The notes beneath the pieces were generated by a model, which was not told the DNA's origin, did no database searches, and worked only from the letters and a program-made list of their open reading frames with translations. A program made the position numbers and the translations under genes. Positions 1 to 7,627 of a DNA stretch of 33,738 bases are shown here, piece after piece (position 1 is the first letter of the stretch; the number at the start of each line of letters is the position of its first letter). The stretch covers positions 1-33,738 of the forward strand of contig CALPON020000018.1 of assembly GCA_943325195.2 (NCBI GenBank), written 5' to 3'. Source of the DNA: Sphingobacterium thalpophilum. GTDB lineage: Bacteria > Bacteroidota > Bacteroidia > B-17B0 > Aurantibacillaceae.

Positions 1-52
1 AAGGCAGGCTCAGATTTTGTACCTTCATATTATTAAAATTAATACTATACAA

Positions 53-454
53 ATGAGTCCACATGAAAGTCTGCATTACGCCATTGGCGAGATAGTATAT
101 GCTGTTGCAGCAGCCGATGGAGTAGTACAGCGCGAGGAGAGAAAGCGACTGGAGGAAATTGTGGCAGAAGAATTGAAGAGGCATCATTATGAGTATGATA
201 TCTCTCACATTATTTTTCAATTGCTCGACCGGCAGCACCCTAAACCGATTGAGAGTTATGAATGGGGTATGAATGGGCTGCGTTTGAATAGTCATTATCT
301 CAGCCCTGCTTTAAAAGCCGCCTTTCTGAGTATAATAGAAAAAGTGGCTGCTGCTTTTCCGCCGGTGACGGAAGAAGAGACCGATTTGCTAAGCCGATTC
401 AAGCGCGACATAGCGCCACTTCATGGCGATCCTGTGTATTATAGTAAACAATAA
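53..454 (+). CDS. TerB-like domain protein, 133 aa
   Basis: This is a small, soluble, mostly helical protein. The N-terminal helix contains AVAAADGVVQREE, the alternating acidic pattern (ADG-V...EE) seen in TerB/DjlA-type domains, where the aspartates and glutamates form a metal-binding site. There is no signal peptide or membrane segment. I start at the ATG at 53; a TTG at 17 would add 12 residues (MYLHIIKINTIQ) that do not look like the domain. The stop lies 4 bp before the universal stress protein start, so the two are probably co-transcribed. TerB-like proteins are often linked to stress or envelope functions, but nothing here shows a substrate, and tellurite resistance should not be assumed. 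The family call is fairly safe; the function is unknown. Confidence 0.7.
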   Translation: MSPHESLHYAIGEIVYAVAAADGVVQREERKRLEEIVAEELKRHHYEYDISHIIFQLLDRQHPKPIESYEWGMNGLRLNSHYLSPALKAAFLSIIEKVAAAFPPVTEEETDLLSRFKRDIAPLHGDPVYYSKQ

Positions 455-458
455 AAAA

Positions 459-1286
459 ATGATGAAAAAAATCCTTATCGCCACTGACTTTTCTATCTCT
501 GGAAATAATGCATTACGTTATGGCGCAAAACTGGCAGCGCACTTAGATGCTTCAATCATTTTGGCTAATGCCTTCTCTTTGCCCATGGGAGGATATGATA
601 GCATGGCCCCATTGACAGTTATTTCGGAAATGCAAACGTATGCGCTGGATGCACTCAAGGATTTGCGGAGGGAGCTTCAAAATGACTTGAATTTTAAAGG
701 CGATATTCAGTGTGTTGCTAAAGCGGGTTCCACTGAAGGCATTATAGCAGAGCTGGTCCAGGAACGATCAATCAATCTCGTGATACTGGGTATATCTGCC
801 AACGCTTCGGGCTTTAAAAAACATTTTCTGGGTAGCACTGTTACAGATGCTATTCATGAATTAAAGGTGCCTGTCCTGGTTATTCCTGAAAACACTCACT
901 ATTCCCGCATAGAGCGCGTCATGTTTGCTGTTGACCCGACTCATTACGAAGATTTTGCGGCATTTATCATTGTGCGCCAGCTTTGTGAAGTCTTAAAAGC
1001 TCAGTTGGAAATTTTATGTGTTCTGCCACTAACCGAGGATGCCGCATCCACGGAAGCGCTGAAGTGGCATTTCGCAAATAGTCTGAAGGATTTTCCACAC
1101 ACAGTAAAAATTGTCCGATCTAAAAACGTAGCAGATGGACTCGAGCATTACGTTCAAATCCATAATCCTGATTTGGTAATTTTTCATCCCCATCAGCACG
1201 GATTGCTTAGCCGACTTTTTGAAACGGGAATTACGGCGCGACTGGTCTATTCTGCAAAAGTACCGCTGCTCAGTTTTCACCAGTAA
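459..1286 (+). CDS. Universal stress protein with two tandem UspA domains
   Basis: The protein is 275 aa, the usual size for tandem-domain Usp proteins in Bacteroidota. Domain 1 (about 1-145) opens with KKILIATDFS, the first beta strand and Asp of the Usp fold, and ends with GSTVTDAIHELKVPVLVIPE, where GS-T...PVLV is the nucleotide-loop signature. Domain 2 (about 150-275) is more degenerate and ends with the matching VPLLSF strand. Usp proteins are cytoplasmic and accumulate in stress or stationary phase. The reading frame is open upstream to 423, but that would overlap the preceding gene; ATG 459 (or the adjacent ATG 462) gives the canonical MKKILIATD start. It probably forms a two-gene unit with the TerB-like gene. 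The ligand cannot be read from sequence. Confidence 0.88.
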   Translation: MMKKILIATDFSISGNNALRYGAKLAAHLDASIILANAFSLPMGGYDSMAPLTVISEMQTYALDALKDLRRELQNDLNFKGDIQCVAKAGSTEGIIAELVQERSINLVILGISANASGFKKHFLGSTVTDAIHELKVPVLVIPENTHYSRIERVMFAVDPTHYEDFAAFIIVRQLCEVLKAQLEILCVLPLTEDAASTEALKWHFANSLKDFPHTVKIVRSKNVADGLEHYVQIHNPDLVIFHPHQHGLLSRLFETGITARLVYSAKVPLLSFHQ

Positions 1287-1500
1287 ATACGGGGGGTTTA
1301 TCTTTTTTTTGAGAGCCTGCCTGACCGCCGCTGAAGCATGAATTTTATTAGTTTTTGAACTGATTTGTATCCGACACCTCCACCTTAGTTTGCTAAAATT
1401 AGCGCAGTGCAAGACCTTAATTTTGAACGCCTTTCTTTCTGCTGAAAAACTGTAAGGGGGAAAGGTCATTGTCCGCCGGTAAGTACATTGTGTCAAGGAC

Positions 1501-1793
1501 TTGGCGAAAGAGGTGCGAGTGAAATTACGGAGATATGAAAGAGTGGAGCAGGTCGACTATCTTCAACAAGGCGCTGATAGGTATGGTCTGGATAAACAGA
1601 GGATGAGCACCAGATTCCTCAATCTCCTGAGTATTGCCATCAAATTTCCCCCAGAAACGACTACTATTAAAGTGCGGACGCTCATCGACAAGAATAGTCT
1701 GCAGCTGATTACTCCAGCAAACCATTTTTCAATAGTGAGCTTCATAAGGTGATTGAAAGTCGCCTGTTCCATTTCCGTTTCAGATTATTTTAG
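1501..1793 (+). pseudogene. Probable relic of a sensor kinase / receiver protein
   Basis: In the frame starting at 1501, nt 1591-1710 read DKQRM...FLNLLSIAIKF, then PPETTTIKVRT and LQLI. This matches the N-box of histidine-kinase ATPase domains (usual form D..R..QVLLNLLSNAIKFTPE...I.V). The essential second Asn is Ile here (codon ATT at 1633 instead of an Asn codon), so the domain would be dead. The expected G boxes never follow. One base out of frame, nt 1707-1793 read DYSSKPFFNSELHKVIES, which resembles the end of a response-regulator receiver (D-Y-x-x-K-P-F...E-L...I, Lys-Pro at 1719-1724). Two juxtaposed fragments, a lost catalytic residue and a frame change suggest a deleted and decayed hybrid kinase. 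The match is by eye and the segments are short; chance similarity is possible. Confidence 0.45.
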
Positions 1794-1952
1794 ATCAGCG
1801 TACTAATGTCGGTCATAATAACGGCAGGCATGCGCAGAAAAAAAGGGGTTTTACTGCTAGAAAAGTATAGGGTAAAAGTCCAACAGAAGGAGGAGTGCAG
1901 AAATTCAGCGTAGGGCTCCAAATTCCTTTCCAGATTGGGACTGCCAATAAAA

Positions 1953-1981
1953 AAAGGGGAATTCCTACAAATCCCCCCTTT
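1953..1981 (-). terminator. Intrinsic terminator of the E2 gene
   Basis: AAAGGGGA at 1953-1960 pairs with TCCCCCCTTT at 1972-1981 around a loop of about 11 nt. Read on the minus strand, the stem is followed by a run of T (complement of the A run at 1949-1955). It sits about 20 bp beyond the E2 stop codon. Confidence 0.75.
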
Positions 1982-2001
1982 AACTTTATTAAGAATGTTT
2001 T

Positions 2002-3327
2002 TTATGCGGTACGGTTAACATCCCACTTCTCAAGATAGTCGGCCACACGCCTAACAAAACTGCCACCAAGTGAACCATCTACAACACGGTGATCATAGCT
2101 TAATGAAAGGAACATAAATTGACGGATACCAATCATATCGCCTTCCGGCGTTTCAATAACGGCCGGTTTTTTCTTGATGGCCCCCACTGCGAGAATGGCA
2201 ACCTGTGGTTGATTAATAATAGGCGTACCCATCACGTTTCCAAAATTACCGACATTGGTGAGCGTGAACGTGCCACCCTGTATTTCATCTGGTGTTAATT
2301 TATTTGCCCGTGCACGGCTCGCAAGATCATTCACAGCTTTGGTGATTCCTAGCAGATTTTTTTCGTCTGCGTTTTTAATGACTGGTACAATTAAGTTTCC
2401 ACTTGGAAGGGCTGCAGCCATTCCGATATTAATATTCTTGCGCTTAATAATTTTAGTTCCAGTCTGATCAACTGAAATGTTAATCATTGGGAAGTCCTTA
2501 ATCGCTTTGGCAACTGCTTCGATAAAGATGGGAGTAAAGGTTAATTTTTCGCCATCACGTTTCTCAAATTCTTTTTTCATTTTATCACGCCATTGAACCA
2601 GTGCAGTGACATCCGCTTCCACAAAAGAAGTGACGTGCGGTGAAACATGCTTACTCATGACCATGTGATCGGCGATGATTTTGCGCATACGATCCATTTC
2701 AATGATCTCATCTCCTCCGCCCACAGAGACAGAAGGACGATTAACGACCACCTGATTATCGCCTGCAGCAACAGGTTTAGCATCTTTGCGAACCTCTGGG
2801 ACAGAGGTTGTTGGTGCTGCTGAACTTGTTTTTGAGCGGTTTGGTAAATAAGCAAGAATATCGCCTTTGGTTACGCGGCCATCTTGACCAGTACCTTTTA
2901 TTGTATCGAGTTCAGAAAGACTGATGCCTTCCTCTTTCGCAATACTTTTTACTAGAGGACTATAGAATTTATCAGTTGCAGAATAATCGTTTGCGCTGGC
3001 GACACTGCTGCTCACTTCTGCGGCGACGAGCTTTGTTTCAGGAGCTTTCACTTCCGGTGTGGCAGGTGCGGCTACTGCTGCGCCAGCATCGCTACTGATG
3101 ACAGCAATGACTGCTCCTACTTGGACAACGTCCCCCTCGTTAAATAAACACTTTACCAGTGTGCCTTCGAAAGGAGAAGGTATTTCACTGTCCACCTTAT
3201 CCGTAGCTATTTCTAGAACGGTCTCATCAATTTTAATGTGATCCCCCTCCTTTTTACTCCACTTGATAATAGTAGCTTCTGCAACGGATTCGCCCATTTT
3301 GGGCATGATCAAATCAAAATTGGCCAT
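2002..3327 (-). CDS. 2-oxo acid dehydrogenase complex E2 (dihydrolipoamide acyltransferase)
   Basis: E2 transfers the acyl group from the lipoyl arm to CoA in a 2-oxo acid dehydrogenase complex. The order is typical: lipoyl domain at about 1-78 with lipoylation Lys44 in ATDKVDSE; an Ala/Val-rich linker; an E3/E1-binding domain at about 120-162 (SPLVKSIAKEEG...GTGQDGRVTKGDI); a second linker; and a catalytic domain from about 210 with DHRVVDG at 412-418 (His413 and Asp417 catalytic). At 441 aa it has a single lipoyl domain. Sequence alone does not settle whether the substrate is branched-chain, pyruvate or 2-oxoglutarate. The style, and the methylmalonyl-CoA mutase genes about 3 kb away, favour a branched-chain type; this is inference. 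E1 and E3 are not in the window. The ATG at 3327 lies 19 bp after a -7 promoter box. Confidence 0.93.
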   Translation of the reverse strand: MANFDLIMPKMGESVAEATIIKWSKKEGDHIKIDETVLEIATDKVDSEIPSPFEGTLVKCLFNEGDVVQVGAVIAVISSDAGAAVAAPATPEVKAPETKLVAAEVSSSVASANDYSATDKFYSPLVKSIAKEEGISLSELDTIKGTGQDGRVTKGDILAYLPNRSKTSSAAPTTSVPEVRKDAKPVAAGDNQVVVNRPSVSVGGGDEIIEMDRMRKIIADHMVMSKHVSPHVTSFVEADVTALVQWRDKMKKEFEKRDGEKLTFTPIFIEAVAKAIKDFPMINISVDQTGTKIIKRKNINIGMAAALPSGNLIVPVIKNADEKNLLGITKAVNDLASRARANKLTPDEIQGGTFTLTNVGNFGNVMGTPIINQPQVAILAVGAIKKKPAVIETPEGDMIGIRQFMFLSLSYDHRVVDGSLGGSFVRRVADYLEKWDVNRTA

Positions 3328-3346
3328 GACAATGTTTTAAGACCCA

Positions 3347-3377
3347 CAAAAATAGGTTTCCTGGCCCCAACTGCCAA
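3347..3377 (-). promoter_or_regulatory. Bacteroidota-type promoter of the E2 gene
   Basis: Read on the minus strand, TATTTTTG (3354 to 3347) matches the -7 consensus TAnnTTTG. A TTG (3377-3375) lies exactly 20 nt upstream, as expected for the -33 element. The box is 19 bp from the ATG. Confidence 0.7.
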
Positions 3378-3473
3378 TTTTTTAGACAAGAAAATTATTG
3401 CTAACTTACCCATTGCATCTAAAACCGATTTTGTGAGGGAGTTGTACAAAAGTGCTGCGACGAGCAGAGCTGA

Positions 3474-3977
3474 TTAGGGACTCACTCGTCCCTGTAAGCC
3501 GTTATCTAGGGGTTTCCCAATCACCGTTCCTCCAGCAATTTTAAGCATCTGAATAAGGTTATTTTGTGTATCCCAATAAGACCCACTCTCGGGACGTATA
3601 CAAATCAAACTTAGATCCGAATCATCTTTTCCTTCTGAAAACCAGGTCTTCACAAGCGGGGACCAAAGTTCCTCAATTTTGTTCTTGTTTCTGGAAATCT
3701 CTGCACTGCCATAAAGGGAAAGGTATTCGGAGGTATCTTTATTACTGAAAAAAAGTTGCACATGCTGATCTTTTCGGATATGGCTGTTTTGCTCGGAAGA
3801 CTTACTGCTGAAGAACCAAAGTGATCCATCCTCATCCACTTTGATGCAGTGCATGGGACGGACAGACACTGGCAAACTTGTTAAATTGGTTGCAAAAAGA
3901 CAGACATTTGCTTTTTCATATAGTTCTTTGATTTTTGCAGCGGCCTCTTTACCTGTTAAATTACTAGTGTCACCCAT
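3474..3977 (-). CDS. Pyridoxamine 5'-phosphate oxidase-like general stress protein
   Basis: This 167-aa protein has the split-barrel, flavin-binding fold of the general-stress-protein-26 group. Visible features are the first strand with CLFATN, then VSVRPMHCIKVDEDGSLWFFS, the (S/T)RPM-like motif and the W-F-F core strand. Downstream are HVQLFF and YLSLYGSAEI. The family binds FMN, FAD or F420 and is often of unknown substrate; these proteins are not true PNP oxidases. The end of the protein (SGSYWDT) is also typical of the group. The start ATG at 3977 is 12 bp after the stop of the tail behind the serine hydrolase, so it may be transcribed with that gene. No terminator is visible between this gene and the E2 promoter. 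Confidence 0.85.
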   Translation of the reverse strand: MGDTSNLTGKEAAAKIKELYEKANVCLFATNLTSLPVSVRPMHCIKVDEDGSLWFFSSKSSEQNSHIRKDQHVQLFFSNKDTSEYLSLYGSAEISRNKNKIEELWSPLVKTWFSEGKDDSDLSLICIRPESGSYWDTQNNLIQMLKIAGGTVIGKPLDNGLQGRVSP

Positions 3978-3989
3978 CGTCTTTTGTTT

Positions 3990-4299
3990 TCACAAAGGCT
4001 GCAAAATCCCTGCCTGCTTCGATTCCAAAGTGAGAAGTTGCAGCTCGGGGTTTTGGTAAAGTAGTAATTGCATCTGGTTCAGGATTGCCAGAGCAGAGAA
4101 GGTGCTGCTTTTCTCCAGCATCTCCTTAAAATCTGTTTCGGAATAAATACGATATTCAGGTTTATTTCTCCTGTCATTGCGATTCTCAAGTACATCGCTT
4201 AATTGTGCGATTTGTGTAATAAGTTCTTCGTGCTGATATAAAAGTTTATCCAGCGCCTTACGCCCGGTAAAGTATCCCAGAATCGCTTCAGCATAAGGA
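3990..4299 (-). pseudogene. Out-of-frame C-terminal coding segment behind the serine hydrolase
   Basis: Past the serine hydrolase stop, another minus-strand frame (+1 relative to the hydrolase) stays open for about 100 codons and looks like real protein: AEAILGYFTGRKALDKLLYQ, then HEELITQIAQLSDVLEN, YRIYSETDFKEMLEK and LAILNQMQLLLYQ, an amphipathic helical pattern. It has no ATG, GTG or TTG until an internal Met near 4127, so it has no start of its own. The same frame is open upstream to 4502, but there it only shadows the hydrolase. Either a frameshift has detached an original C-terminal extension from the hydrolase, or this is the 3' remnant of a lost gene. I do not recognise the domain. 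Confidence 0.45.
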
Positions 4300-5550
4300 T
4301 CAGATGGAACTTCTTTCCTGAAATAAGGGCGTGGAAAGTTGAAGAAAATGCCAAGGCAGGGCATCGAGTTCTTTCCAGAATTGGGGACTGTTATCGCCGC
4401 GTCCATTAAATAAAAAGGTCCAGCAGTAACCTTCTCTGGTAGTCCCTGTAAAGCTGGCAGTGCCGTCCAGACTGCCGGTATGCCAAAAGGTCCCTTTTGC
4501 ATTTACAAACCAGCCTTTGGCGTAATTTTTAGAGGCGCTGCTCGCTTGCAGCATCTGTTTTACCGCCGCCTCATTAAGCAGGGGGTATGGTCCCTCGTAA
4601 CGATTGAGATTGTTTACAAATCGGCAAATTTCATCTGCCGTCCCAAGCCAACCGCCATGCGCATTCATAGCTTCAATGTTATAGGCACCGTAGGCGCAGG
4701 AAACCAGCGTCTTATCTCCATAACAGGACAGTCCAAGTTCGTCACTAAAGTAATAAGTCTCTCGTTGCTGCTGCTCTGCCAGCCTTGTTTTACCTAGCAC
4801 AAAGTCACTAAGGCCCATTGGCTGAAATACTTCCTGTTGCATAAAATCAGCATAGGTTTCGCCCGTCACCTCTTCAATAATTTTCCCTAAAATCAAATAC
4901 CCGATGTTAGAATACGCGAAGACTTCTCCCGGCGAATGGTCAAGTCCGCGACGAAGCGAATAACGGATGAGTGCATCCTCCGTTACCGGATTGGTTGAGG
5001 ATTCCGTCCGCGTCACCAATAAAGGAATAAAAGGTGGGTCACCGGACCCTTGCTGATTTGTGTGGCTGAAACGATCCCAACCGGCAGTATGCTCCAACAG
5101 ATTTTGAACGGTAATGGCGTAAATAGCGGGATCAGAAATAACCTCTGTGTAAAAACGGTCTTCCAGCAATGCACCTGCCCCAAATACGCGCTGGCTGAGT
5201 GTGAGTCGATGTTCCTGAACTAATTTCATGATGCCGGCAGCGGTAAAACATTTTGAAATACTGGCTACTCTGAAACGGGTATCGCTCTGCACGGGCTGAA
5301 GGAGTTGCTGATCGCGGTAACCGAGTCCTTTTCGATAAACTACCTGACCCTCTTTATAAATAGCAATACTCGCACCCTGAATCAGCCAGCGCTTCATAAA
5401 TGAAGTAAAAAGGCTATCCGCTGCTTGCTCTCGATTTTGTGCCCGCAGCGAAAGCACACTGAGGAGGAAAATGAATGCTGTAATAAAAACGCGCTGATTT
5501 TTAATTTTCGATAGGAGCGAACTTACATAAGGTGTCTTCTGAATTCTCAC
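4300..5550 (-). CDS. Exported serine hydrolase of the beta-lactamase / class C penicillin-binding family
   Basis: The 416-aa protein has an N-terminal signal peptide (hydrophobic stretch at about 21-35 ending LSLRAQ). The three active-site motifs are present: SISK at 97-100 (nucleophile Ser97, Lys100), Y-S-N at 213-215 and H-T-G at 357-359. Family members are periplasmic or surface esterases, D-aminopeptidases or peptidases; true beta-lactamase activity is not implied. The fold normally ends about 50 residues after HTG, and here the last residues (TPLFQERSSI) look like out-of-frame sequence, with a coherent tail continuing in another frame. The start is GTG at 5550; no in-frame ATG exists before the signal peptide. 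A TAnnTTTG box ends only 4 nt upstream, so the mRNA may be leaderless. Confidence 0.88.
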   Translation of the reverse strand: MRIQKTPYVSSLLSKIKNQRVFITAFIFLLSVLSLRAQNREQAADSLFTSFMKRWLIQGASIAIYKEGQVVYRKGLGYRDQQLLQPVQSDTRFRVASISKCFTAAGIMKLVQEHRLTLSQRVFGAGALLEDRFYTEVISDPAIYAITVQNLLEHTAGWDRFSHTNQQGSGDPPFIPLLVTRTESSTNPVTEDALIRYSLRRGLDHSPGEVFAYSNIGYLILGKIIEEVTGETYADFMQQEVFQPMGLSDFVLGKTRLAEQQQRETYYFSDELGLSCYGDKTLVSCAYGAYNIEAMNAHGGWLGTADEICRFVNNLNRYEGPYPLLNEAAVKQMLQASSASKNYAKGWFVNAKGTFWHTGSLDGTASFTGTTREGYCWTFLFNGRGDNSPQFWKELDALPWHFLQLSTPLFQERSSI

Positions 5551-5554
5551 CTTG

Positions 5555-5562
5555 CAAAGATA
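5555..5562 (-). promoter_or_regulatory. -7 promoter box upstream of the serine hydrolase
   Basis: TATCTTTG on the minus strand (5562 to 5555) matches TAnnTTTG exactly and ends 4 nt before the GTG start. No TTG lies at the ideal 20-nt spacing; the nearest is about 24 nt upstream. This predicts transcription starting at or next to the start codon. Confidence 0.5.
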
Positions 5563-5803
5563 CGCTTAACAGGCCAGATGTTCGGTCAAAGCAGGTTTTT
5601 AAAGCCTGAAAAGATGTTAATAGTAGCCGCTCTGAAAGCCAATACTGATAAGGCTTTAAGGGTTTTTTCAACCTATTTTTTATTAAAAAATGGCAAGCCC
5701 CTTGTAACCTTTTTGAAGTGCTCCGTTTTATAACGGATACGGCGGCACAAGTACTTTTTTAATTCTTGTCAATAATGCCGATATTCGGGCTAATATTCAG
5801 CAT

Positions 5804-6328
5804 ATGGACACAGTCATTGATCTTCTTAAAATTTTATTACCAGCCGGTGCGGTTTTTGCAGCCGCTTATTTAATTGTGAAACGTTTTCTTGACAATGAAC
5901 GTGACCGGCGTGAACTTGAAAACAAAAGGCAGAATCAGGCTGCTGTGACGCCTCTTCGACTGCAGGCCTATGAGCGCATCGTGATTTTCTTGGAACGGAT
6001 TAATCCCAGCGCACTGGTTGTTCGTGTAGGTCGCAACGGACTTAATGCACAACAATTTCAGCTGGAATTAATAAAGGCCATCAAGGCGGAGTATGAACAT
6101 AATTTATCGCAGCAAATCTACATGAGTTATAATGCCTGGGAATTGGTGAAAACAACTAAAGAGGAAATAATTAAATTGGTTAACATTACTTCTACAAAAG
6201 TCCCACATGAAAGTCCTGCCAACGACCTGGCACTTGCCATTTTAAATATATCCGGCAGTCTGGGAAAAAAACTGCCAAATGATGTGGCACTTGAATTCAT
6301 AAAAAAAGAAGTAAGAGGAATTTTCTAG
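5804..6328 (+). CDS. Membrane-anchored conserved Bacteroidota protein upstream of mutA
   Basis: The protein is 174 aa with one N-terminal transmembrane helix (about 8-26, LLKILLPAGAVFAAAYLIV) followed by KRFLDNERDRRE, so the remainder is probably cytoplasmic. The soluble part is helical, with LQAYERIVIFLERINPSAL and later NAWELVKTTKEEIIKLVN. I recognise this as the type of conserved hypothetical protein found in many Bacteroidota (the DUF7935-like group, from memory), with no known activity. It ends 6 bp before the mutA ATG and is probably co-transcribed with mutA-mutB, which suggests a role linked to that enzyme or to its membrane context. That link is inference from position only. Confidence 0.75.
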   Translation: MDTVIDLLKILLPAGAVFAAAYLIVKRFLDNERDRRELENKRQNQAAVTPLRLQAYERIVIFLERINPSALVVRVGRNGLNAQQFQLELIKAIKAEYEHNLSQQIYMSYNAWELVKTTKEEIIKLVNITSTKVPHESPANDLALAILNISGSLGKKLPNDVALEFIKKEVRGIF

Positions 6329-6334
6329 TTGTTT

Positions 6335-7624
6335 ATGAAAGATTTGTTCAGTCAGTTCACACCGCTTACTGCGAAGGCCTGGAAGGTCCAGCTCGAAAAG
6401 GATTTAAAGGGCGTCTCGCTTGAAGATCTTGACTGGCAGAATGAAAATGGATTTGTGATTCATCCTTTTTACACCGCAGAAGATCAGCAGCAAGTCTATG
6501 CCCCTGCTTTTACCCACCGTGAATGGCGAATGATGGTGAAAGGGGAGGAAGGGAGTGATACGTTTCTTAATGAGTTTTTTCTGCGCTCTCTTAATGGCGG
6601 TGCTGATGCCTTGATGGTCAATCTCACAGCGCGCGATTTTTCTACATTGCTGAATAATATTCGTCTCGATTATATTGAATCCTGCTTTTTTGTGGGCACT
6701 GGAGAACTTAATCGTCTTAACAACTATCTCACAGAGCATTACCCCGAGGCTCTTCCTGCACTGCGACTGCTGCCAGTGGATATAAACGCTGCAGCGGCAT
6801 TAAAAGTCTGGCAGGATTCCGCTAGCAGCTTGCTAAAGGAACGTGTATCTGCAGCCGATGTATTCGTTTTCCATAATCAAAATTGTGGCGCAGCACTTGA
6901 AATTGCGCTCGTCTTTGCTATTTTAGCAGAGTATGCTGAATTTAATGAAGACCTGAGCGGACAGTGCACCATTCGTGCCGGTATCAGCGCTGATTACTTT
7001 GTGCAAATGGCTAAGCTGCGCGCAATACGGCGACTCTGGGAAGTATTCCGCACTGAATGGAAATTAACAAGCGAACCTTTTATTATTGCAGAAACAAGTC
7101 TGACTAATAAGACAATTTCTGACCGACACAATAACTTGCTTCGCACCTCAGTGGAAGCTATGGCTGCTATTTCTGGTGGTTGCAATGCTTTGGTAGTGAA
7201 TGATTACGAAGTATTGAAAGGCGATTCTGATGCTCTTTCCCAGCGAATGGCACTCAACCAACAACATATTCTAAAAGAAGAATCCTATTTTGATAAAATG
7301 GCAGACAGTGCCTGCGGTTCATTTTATATGGAACACTTAACAGATGCTCTGGCCGAAAAGGCCTTGCAACATTTTAAAATCATTCAGGAACAGGGAGGTT
7401 ACTTTAAATGTCTGCAGAGTGGGATGATTCAGCAACGTATTTCTGAGGTTGCACAGCAAAGTAATGAGGCATTTCTTAAGAATGAAGTCATCGTAACCGG
7501 CATCAACAAGTACCGAAATGAAAAGGAAAAAATTGCGCTCTCCGATGTCCGACTGAATTTCCTCAAAAACCTTCAGATTGAAAATCCCGCTCTTCGTTTT
7601 GAATTACAGAATTTTTTTAACTGA
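6335..7624 (+). CDS. mutA: Methylmalonyl-CoA mutase small (beta) subunit
   Basis: This is the non-catalytic partner of MutB in the adenosylcobalamin enzyme that interconverts succinyl-CoA and methylmalonyl-CoA. The start resembles other small subunits (LFSQFTPLTAKAWKVQLEKD), and family motifs later include LRTSVEAMAAISGG and CGSFYMEHLTDALAEKA. The barrel domain spans nearly the whole 429 aa. The C-terminal cobalamin-domain-like part of longer small subunits (over 600 aa, as in Propionibacterium) is absent, as in other short Bacteroidota versions. I use the ATG at 6335 rather than the TTG at 6329, which abuts the upstream stop. It is 3 bp upstream of mutB, a tight translational pair. Confidence 0.92.
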   Translation: MKDLFSQFTPLTAKAWKVQLEKDLKGVSLEDLDWQNENGFVIHPFYTAEDQQQVYAPAFTHREWRMMVKGEEGSDTFLNEFFLRSLNGGADALMVNLTARDFSTLLNNIRLDYIESCFFVGTGELNRLNNYLTEHYPEALPALRLLPVDINAAAALKVWQDSASSLLKERVSAADVFVFHNQNCGAALEIALVFAILAEYAEFNEDLSGQCTIRAGISADYFVQMAKLRAIRRLWEVFRTEWKLTSEPFIIAETSLTNKTISDRHNNLLRTSVEAMAAISGGCNALVVNDYEVLKGDSDALSQRMALNQQHILKEESYFDKMADSACGSFYMEHLTDALAEKALQHFKIIQEQGGYFKCLQSGMIQQRISEVAQQSNEAFLKNEVIVTGINKYRNEKEKIALSDVRLNFLKNLQIENPALRFELQNFFN

Positions 7625-7627
7625 CAA

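Larger units (their letters stand above)
1287..2001. other. Gene-poor stretch with a decayed coding relic
   Basis: About 700 bp lie between the stop of the universal stress protein and the stop of the convergent E2 gene. 1287-1500 has no protein-like frame and no clear hairpin. 1501-1793 carries two overlapping fragments that resemble parts of a two-component system (separate entry). 1794-1950 shows nothing I recognise. 1953-1981 is the E2 terminator. No RNA gene or mobile element is visible. Confidence 0.6.

Noticed and set aside
1525-1772. Minus-strand open frames that might be a transposase fragment
   Set aside because: No DDE or HTH motif and no inverted repeats; the plus-strand kinase-like reading explains the region better.
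4300-4502. N-terminal half of the 170-codon minus-strand frame 3990-4502
   Set aside because: It overlaps the serine hydrolase HTG region, which has the better family match; only the part beyond the hydrolase stop looks like real protein.
5563-5803. Possible cobalamin riboswitch upstream of the mutAB operon
   Set aside because: No B12-box-like sequence or multi-stem structure was visible in the 240 bp before the first gene.
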